Positions 32,662 to 37,167 of a stretch of 37,167 nucleotides of DNA are shown here, piece by piece (the stretch's first letter is position 1; each line of letters begins with the position of its first letter). A program made the position numbers and the translations under genes. Below the pieces are notes generated by a model that had not been told where the DNA came from, searched no databases, and saw nothing but the letters and a program-made list of their open reading frames with translations. This stretch comes from Candidatus Zhuqueibacterota bacterium (lineage in GTDB: Bacteria > Zhuqueibacterota > Zhuqueibacteria > Zhuqueibacterales > Zhuqueibacteraceae): positions 1-37,167 of the forward strand of contig JAKEEU010000352.1 in the NCBI GenBank assembly GCA_022616415.1, given 5' to 3'.

Positions 32662-34068
32662 TCAGTTCGTCTTGGTAATGTCGATCATACCCTTGGTCAC
32701 GTCTTCAACTTGCTTCTTGATTTTCTTGACGTCGCCGGTGACGGCGAGGATCATCTCTTCGTCACGGAGATAGCTTTGCGCCATGCGTTGCACGTCCGCC
32801 GGGGTGACGGCGTAAACGTTCTTGACGTATTCGGTCAAATACGTGTTATCCAATCCGTGCAGGCCCACAAACGCAAGCTGATTGATGATGCCGCCGCGAC
32901 TGGAATTTTGCAACACGAACACGCCGGCGAGATAATTTTGCACGCCGCGCAGCTCTTCTTCCGAAGGCGCTTCGCTTTGCAGCCGGTTGATTTCGTAGAA
33001 AATTTCTTTCAGCGCCGGGCCGGTCACGTCGGTGGTGACGTCGGCGACTTGCACCCAATAGGCATCGCGGTATCGACTCGATATCGAGCTGCCAGGTGAG
33101 TACGTATAACCTTTGTCCTCGCGGATATTGGCCGTCACCCGCGAGGAGAAGAAGCCGCCGAGCAGCGTGTTGGTAACCAGCAGCGTCATGTAATCTTGGT
33201 GCGAAGGATCGACGACCGGCAAGCCGAGATAAATCGTCGACTGCGCCGCGTCGGGACGGTCGACCATGTGAACCGATCTTTGTGTCACCGGCTTGGGAAT
33301 ATCGATCAATGGATCAGGACCTTTTTGCCAATCACCGAAGGCCTCGCGAACGGCGGCGCTCGTCGCGCCGGCGTCGAAACGGCCGGCCACGTAAAGCCGC
33401 GCGCGAGCCGCGCCGAAATTGGCGTTGTAAAAACTGTGCACTTTATCGATCGTGAAGCTTTCGATCATCGCTTCGGTCGGGAAGATTCTGCCGTAGGCAT
33501 GATTGCCATACATCACCTGCCGAAACTTTTCCAACGTAATCATTTGCGGTTGCGTCTTTTGGATGCTGAGCTGGCGCAACATGTCTTTCTTCAATCTGGG
33601 TAATTCTGATTCCGGCAGCAGCGGATTGCGCGCCAGGTCAGCCATTAGCTTGATCAAATCCGGCCCAAATTCCGCCAACACGTCGCCGCTGATAGTGGTT
33701 TGATCGAGCCCGACGTTGATGTTGACTTGGCCGCCCATGCTCGCCGCTTCTTGCGCGACTTGTTGGGCGCTGCGGGTTTTGGTGCCTTCTTTCATCAAAT
33801 CGCCGGTGAGATCGGCGAGCCAAACTTCATCCGCCGCTTCGTTCAAATTGCCGGCGCGAATCACCAGATTGGCCGTCACTTTGGGCAAATCTCCATAAGA
33901 CACCAGCATCACTTGCAGGCCGTTGTCGAGCGCGAAGGTTTGCTTCTCCGGCAATTTGAAGTCCTTCGGCGTACCGCCTTCAGGTGGGGCTTGCTTTTGC
34001 GCAAAAATAACAGGAACAAGCAGAAGCAGGCAACAAATCAGCACGATGGATTTTATGTGGAATTTCAT
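32662..34068 (-). CDS. M16 peptidase-like protein without HxxEH (inactive partner)
   Basis: 468 residues; signal peptide MKFHIKSIVLICCLLLLVPVIFAQ. The fold is M16: FALDNGLQVMLV at the first strand and EDKGYTYSPGSS, which carries the Arg/Tyr substrate residues of the C-terminal half. The HxxEH zinc motif is absent; in its place stands VWLADLTGDLM. This fits the catalytically silent subunit of an M16B heterodimer, with the active one encoded upstream at 34320-35693. The 251-base gap between the two contains the hairpin repeats 34163-34302. Confidence 0.9.
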   Translation of the reverse strand: MKFHIKSIVLICCLLLLVPVIFAQKQAPPEGGTPKDFKLPEKQTFALDNGLQVMLVSYGDLPKVTANLVIRAGNLNEAADEVWLADLTGDLMKEGTKTRSAQQVAQEAASMGGQVNINVGLDQTTISGDVLAEFGPDLIKLMADLARNPLLPESELPRLKKDMLRQLSIQKTQPQMITLEKFRQVMYGNHAYGRIFPTEAMIESFTIDKVHSFYNANFGAARARLYVAGRFDAGATSAAVREAFGDWQKGPDPLIDIPKPVTQRSVHMVDRPDAAQSTIYLGLPVVDPSHQDYMTLLVTNTLLGGFFSSRVTANIREDKGYTYSPGSSISSRYRDAYWVQVADVTTDVTGPALKEIFYEINRLQSEAPSEEELRGVQNYLAGVFVLQNSSRGGIINQLAFVGLHGLDNTYLTEYVKNVYAVTPADVQRMAQSYLRDEEMILAVTGDVKKIKKQVEDVTKGMIDITKTN

Positions 34069-34162
34069 GTTGTCTCCTTGAAAAAAGTATGACCGGCTTT
34101 AAGTTTCATTTCAAATAACGCGGGCTACAGTGAAAAGACTATAACAACCGCGAAGATTTTTT

Positions 34163-34302
34163 GCACCACAAAGGCACAAAGTTCACAAAGGCCATCTCTG
34201 CAGGATTTTTCTTTGTGTCCTTTGTGCCTCGTGGTAAAGTTGAGTTGCGGTCAAAACCGGGTTATGCTTTTCTTTGCGGCTCCGCGTCTTTGCGTGAAAG
34301 CT
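34163..34302. repeat. hairpin repeats with CACAAAGG and TTTGCG words
   Basis: ACCACAAAGGCACAAAG (34165-34181) is followed by GTTCACAAAGG and, after a spacer, by the inverse words CTTTGTGTCC and TTTGTGCCTCGTGGT (34211-34235). Next comes TTCTTTGCGGCTCCGCGTC and TTTGCGTGAAAG (34270-34302). Same plan as the elements at 1327 and 6344; similar words are common in intergenic DNA of many environmental bacteria (recollection). Confidence 0.7.
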
Positions 34303-34319
34303 TTTGACTGTAAACATCA

Positions 34320-35693
34320 TCACGACGTCGCTTTCGGCTCGACGGTCAATATCGTTCTTGCAGTCGGTCGCAGATACTCTTTGGCGGTTTGCAGGATGAG
34401 CGCCGGCGTCACTTTGCGAAACTCCTCTTCGAGCCGGTTGATCCGCTGCGGATCGTCGTCGAACAAAGCGAAGGACGCCAACAGATCGGCGCGCCCGAAG
34501 CCAAAAAAGCCGCTGAGATTGTCGTAAAAATCCGAACGCCACTTCACCAGTGCGCGATCCAGCGTGGCTTGGTCAACCGGGTTGGTACGCGCTTCTTCGA
34601 TGACGCTGTTTACCACCGCCATGATGGAATCGGCGGAAACCGTGTTGTCGTGAAAAAGCGAGGCCATCCACAGCATCGGGCCGTTGTAGTTGAACATGTT
34701 GCCGAGCAGATTGATCCCGCCGTTGACCCCGCCGGTCAAGCCATGCTCTTTCACCAGCGCTTGATGCAGTTTGCTGTCTTCGCCTTGCAGCAAAATCTGG
34801 TCGAGCAGGCCCATGGCAAAATACTCCGGGGTGTTGCGCGCCGGCATGTGATAGGCAAACGCCAGAGCCGGGCGCGTGGCCAGCGGATCAGGCTTGCTGT
34901 GTTTCTTCTCTTCCTCCTGGCGCGGCTCGCTGATGTCGGGTTTTGCCGGCTGCTCGGCTGCCGGGATGCCGCTGAAATATTTTTTAATCAGCGTCAGCGT
35001 TTCGGCAGGTTGAAAATCGCCGACGACGGCAAGCGCGGCATTGTTCGGCGCGTAGTAAGTTTTAAAGAAAGCCTCCACGTCGCTGAGCGTGGCCGCATCG
35101 AGATCTTCCAGATCGCCGTAGAAATTGTGGGCGTTGAACCAGTTGGAGTTGGCGTATTGCGGCATGTCGAGCCAAGGGAAGCCGCCATAAGGTTGGTTGA
35201 TCACATTCACCTTGACTTCGTTTTTGACGACGCCTTGTTGGTTGGTCAAATTATCCTGCGTGATTGCCAATCCCTTCATGCGATCGGCCTCGGCCCACAG
35301 CGCGGTTTCCAATTTGTGCGCCGGCACGACTTCGAAGTAATTGGTAAAATCAAAGCGCGTCGAGCCGTTGAGCACGCCGCCGTTCTTTTGCACCAGTTTG
35401 ATAAATTCCATTTTCCCCAAATTCTCCGAGCCTTGAAACATCATGTGCTCGAACAGATGCGCGAAGCCGGTGCGGTCTTTCGGCTCGATGCGAAAGCCGA
35501 TGTTGTAATAAACCGCCACGACCGCGGTCGGCGCAGTGTGATCGGGCGAGAGCACGACTTTCAGCCCGTTATCGAGCTTGTGATACTCGACGGGAACTTG
35601 GAAAGCACCGCCGCCCTTTTGATTTTGACTGCAGCCCAGCGCGAAAGCCGTGGCTGTGATCAGCAGCATTTTTATGATGCGTTTGAATGCCAT
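34320..35693 (-). CDS. active M16 zinc peptidase, lipoprotein
   Basis: 457 residues; GAGGAGG precedes ATG 35693. Lipobox FALGC (Cys21). Zinc motif His79-Leu-Phe-Glu82-His83 (HLFEH) with the third ligand Glu159 (VVKNEVKVN) 76 residues on, as in active M16 enzymes. Family knowledge: clamshell peptidases that cleave short unfolded peptides, some exported. The lipid anchor places it outside the cytoplasm together with the inactive partner 32662-34068. Export of both subunits is consistent with a surface or periplasmic processing complex. Confidence 0.94.
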   Translation of the reverse strand: MAFKRIIKMLLITATAFALGCSQNQKGGGAFQVPVEYHKLDNGLKVVLSPDHTAPTAVVAVYYNIGFRIEPKDRTGFAHLFEHMMFQGSENLGKMEFIKLVQKNGGVLNGSTRFDFTNYFEVVPAHKLETALWAEADRMKGLAITQDNLTNQQGVVKNEVKVNVINQPYGGFPWLDMPQYANSNWFNAHNFYGDLEDLDAATLSDVEAFFKTYYAPNNAALAVVGDFQPAETLTLIKKYFSGIPAAEQPAKPDISEPRQEEEKKHSKPDPLATRPALAFAYHMPARNTPEYFAMGLLDQILLQGEDSKLHQALVKEHGLTGGVNGGINLLGNMFNYNGPMLWMASLFHDNTVSADSIMAVVNSVIEEARTNPVDQATLDRALVKWRSDFYDNLSGFFGFGRADLLASFALFDDDPQRINRLEEEFRKVTPALILQTAKEYLRPTARTILTVEPKATS

Positions 35694-35941
35694 AACGCCT
35701 CCTCGAATAAAATTTGATGAAATTGCACTGCAAGTTTATATCAGGTAGGACGTTGGATTTGGTGAAGGCGTTGTAATGTTTGGCGGAGAAATTTTGTTCG
35801 ATGAAAATGCAGTTTAAAGAGAGCAGTTGGTCACCCTATGAAAGGTCATCGTAAAGCCGTTCATTGGCTTGGATAAACTCTTCCATCCAGGAGGTTTTAT
35901 TACTTGCACGAACCTCTGTCGATTTCAAAAGGTTAACGCAC
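35694..35941. other. gene-free stretch upstream of the M16 operon
   Basis: AT-rich 248 bases carrying the promoter region of the M16 operon (reading left, GATATAAAC-like sequence near 35740). A small GAGGTT/AACCTC hairpin is at 35891-35917. No gene recognised. Confidence 0.35.
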
Positions 35942-36025
35942 GCCTAACCGGCGCGGGCGAACAAAAATGTTCAATATTGAAAATCATGCTTCGCGCGCCC
36001 GCGTCCGGTTGATGCCAAGTTAGCA
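35942..36025. other. attC-like palindrome
   Basis: GCCTAAC (35942-35948) begins a stem AACCGG-CGCGGGCG (35946-35959) that pairs with CGCCCGCG-t-CCGGTT (35996-36010), leaving one unpaired T (36004) between two paired blocks. GTTAGCA is at 36019-36025. Length 84 bases with a 36-base AT-rich loop. GTTAGGC (the complement of GCCTAAC) fits the integron recombination core GTTRRRY; an extrahelical base in the stem is also an attC feature. No integrase gene is present. Confidence 0.35.
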
Positions 36026-36320
36026 AAATAGCTTTTGATTTACCGCAATTTTTTTCCGAATTTAAAGACAGCTTTTATCTCTTCCACGACTTTGCTTTTT
36101 GCTCTTTGAAAGTTTGTATCTCACCAAGCTTTTAATCTTTGCCGCGATGCTTGGCGGCCTTTAAAATGGGGGCACAATGTTCGGACCGGCACGATCTTTA
36201 TGTTTTCACCGAGACGCCCTTCGTTGGTCGTACCACCATCTTTATGTTTTCTCCGCGATCCCAATCGTTCGGCGCCACCACGATGTTTTTGAGCATGCAC
36301 CAACTTTCTGGCTGGAATTT
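36026..36320. other. 295 bases between attC-like palindromes
   Basis: The 14-base direct repeat ATCTTTATGTTTTC occurs at 36194-36207 and 36238-36251. On the - strand short frames read coding-like (MLKNIVVAPNDWDRGENIKM from about 36294), but they break off, so this may be a decayed small gene; no intact gene is called. Confidence 0.3.
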
Positions 36321-36381
36321 TGCTAAGGTATCGAATTCACTGGCGGCACGGAGCGACGTCCGGTGCGATGATTGGTTAGGC
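36321..36381. other. second attC-like imperfect palindrome
   Basis: TGCTAAG (36321-36327) and GTTAGGC (36375-36381) enclose 47 bases with paired blocks ATCG/CGAT, CAC/GTG and CGGCACG/CGTCCG. Total 61 bases, a usual attC size. GTTAGGC lies nine bases from the stop codon of the LamG-like gene (36391), as in integron cassettes where the attC follows the gene directly. TGCTAA is identical to the first six bases of the complement of GTTAGCA at 36019-36025. Confidence 0.35.
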
Positions 36382-36390
36382 CACTGTTCT

Positions 36391-36969
36391 TCATGGCTTT
36401 TTGAAATTAGCTAATCTCATCCATTGATTGCCATTAAAAGCTACATAGTTAGTTCTCGGGCGCTTAATAAAATATTCTGCCAATTTCGCAATTTGCTCAT
36501 CTGTCAACGTTGCACCATAGACTGCTAATTCATACAAATCAAAAGAGGCCCCATCGTTACCATTGAGATCACTCCCGATCACGCCGCCGGGTAGATCTAA
36601 ATCTCCAAGATTGACCCTGAATGGCAGCATTACAGGTTCTCCCACCGACTGCGCATTAACGAACACGCGTAATGAAGTTGAATTACTACTAACGCTGGCT
36701 TCGCAAACCAAATAAATGGGTTGGCTGGTTGGTATTCCGCCGGTACCAAGTGGTACCTGTAAAGGATGTGGCTCTCTGTCTGCGTCGATCAATGAGACTG
36801 TGAATACATTTCCAGCAGACAAATAGATCGAGAGACGTTCTCTGTTGGCGTGTCCAAAATCAAACAGGTACTTCCGACGACTGACTGGCAGATGGTGAAT
36901 ACTAATGACCATGTGTAGTGAGAAGCCTGGATTGCGAGATTGTTCTACTCCAAGACGGATATTTTTCAC
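36391..36969 (-). CDS. LamG/concanavalin-like domain protein
   Basis: 192 residues from GTG 36969 (AGGAAA upstream). Beta-rich sequence with the ending of a LamG-type lectin fold: IGSDLNGNDGASFDLYELAVYGATLTDEQIAKLAEYF. Such domains bind glycans or other ligands and are normally secreted, yet no signal peptide is seen. The open frame continues a few codons upstream to a TAG and reads coding-like (YKEQETTDVKN), so the true start or an N-terminal piece may be missing. GC is lower than in the neighbours. It sits beside the attC-like palindromes and could be a cassette gene. Confidence 0.7.
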   Translation of the reverse strand: MKNIRLGVEQSRNPGFSLHMVISIHHLPVSRRKYLFDFGHANRERLSIYLSAGNVFTVSLIDADREPHPLQVPLGTGGIPTSQPIYLVCEASVSSNSTSLRVFVNAQSVGEPVMLPFRVNLGDLDLPGGVIGSDLNGNDGASFDLYELAVYGATLTDEQIAKLAEYFIKRPRTNYVAFNGNQWMRLANFKKP

Positions 36970-37067
36970 ATCTGTGGTTTCCTGTTCCTTATAACCAGAA
37001 TAGCAAACCTAATACATAAAGAATTAAGACCTGTGATAATCCCCAAAAAATTGACTTCCTTGCAACG

Positions 37068-37167
37068 TGTTAATGCCGGCATAAAACTCCCCACTTTGGC
37101 CGGATTATAATTCCCCACCTTGTTATTCCCCCTGAGTTTTTCAAACTGTATTTGATTCGTTTGATTG
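37068..37167. mobile_element. probable terminus of an IS21-type element
   Basis: TGTTAATGCC (37068-37077) opens a stretch with three related words: ACTCCCCACTTTG (37086-37098), ATTCCCCACCTTG (37110-37122) and ATTCCCCCTGAG (37125-37136). Repeated CCCCAC words just inside a TGT end are typical of IS21-family insertion sequences (recollection, not checked). The transposase genes would lie beyond the right edge. 36970-37067 holds no gene. Confidence 0.35.

Noticed and set aside
36121..36303. 60-residue - strand frame
   Set aside because: It covers the direct repeats and breaks off; no start signal. Kept only as a possible decayed gene in the text.
1..37167. CRISPR array, prophage or tRNA/rRNA genes
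   Set aside because: No regularly spaced identical repeats, phage genes or tRNA-like cloverleaf were found on either strand by eye.

Overview
The window is about 55% GC bacterial DNA with roughly two dozen genes. It has the look of an uncultured heterotroph of the FCB/KSB1-like kind: two seven-bladed regulator propellers in one sensor, several lipoproteins, M16/M19/M29 peptidases, no phage or plasmid backbone, and intergenic regions filled with hairpin repeats. The taxonomic remark is inference from gene content only; there is no rRNA or other marker gene here.

Layout. Positions 1-5843 (+): a putative lipoprotein with a beta-solenoid-like C-terminus, a membrane-anchored SpoIIE-type phosphatase and an M29 aminopeptidase. 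Positions 6054-6269 (+): a 71-residue SelW/Rdx-type protein whose CxxU motif is encoded with an in-frame TGA. It has its own sigma70-like promoter and a possible bacterial SECIS hairpin, and ordinary ORF calling misses it. Positions 6450-7547 (+): a class A beta-lactamase-fold serine hydrolase. Positions 7750-19260 and on to 20002 (+) form a signalling block: a 14-repeat propeller sensor kinase whose phospho-acceptor histidine is replaced by aspartate, a gamma-glutamylcyclotransferase-like protein, a large hybrid kinase, a free-standing 72-residue DHp (HisKA-like) protein, an NtrC-type sigma54 activator, and then a well-formed -24/-12 promoter leading into a small membrane protein and a LysM protein. 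Positions 20053-25042 (+): a possible structured RNA with a terminator, a beta-propeller/phosphoesterase lipoprotein, a PLP aminotransferase and a zinc alcohol dehydrogenase. Positions 25175-35693 (-): a zinc-less quinone-oxidoreductase-type MDR protein, an overlapping two-gene AT-richer pair (toxin/immunity-like in layout), an M19 dipeptidase, two small conserved or exported proteins, a di-haem cytochrome, an SDR epimerase, a LOG protein and an inactive/active M16 peptidase pair. Positions 35694-37167: a gene-poor, AT-richer right end with two attC-like palindromes next to a LamG-like gene, and what looks like the terminus of an IS21-type element.

How the genes may work together: the hybrid kinase, the orphan DHp protein and the NtrC-type regulator are consecutive on one strand, and the sigma54 promoter lies 185 bases past the regulator. 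The simplest reading is one phosphorelay switching on the membrane/LysM pair. The M16 pair resembles known active/inactive heterodimers. The most notable observations are the selenoprotein, the division of kinase parts between two proteins (one keeps the ATP site but has no His; the other has the His hairpin but no ATP site), and the recurrent hairpin repeats built from degenerate 8-10 base words between genes.
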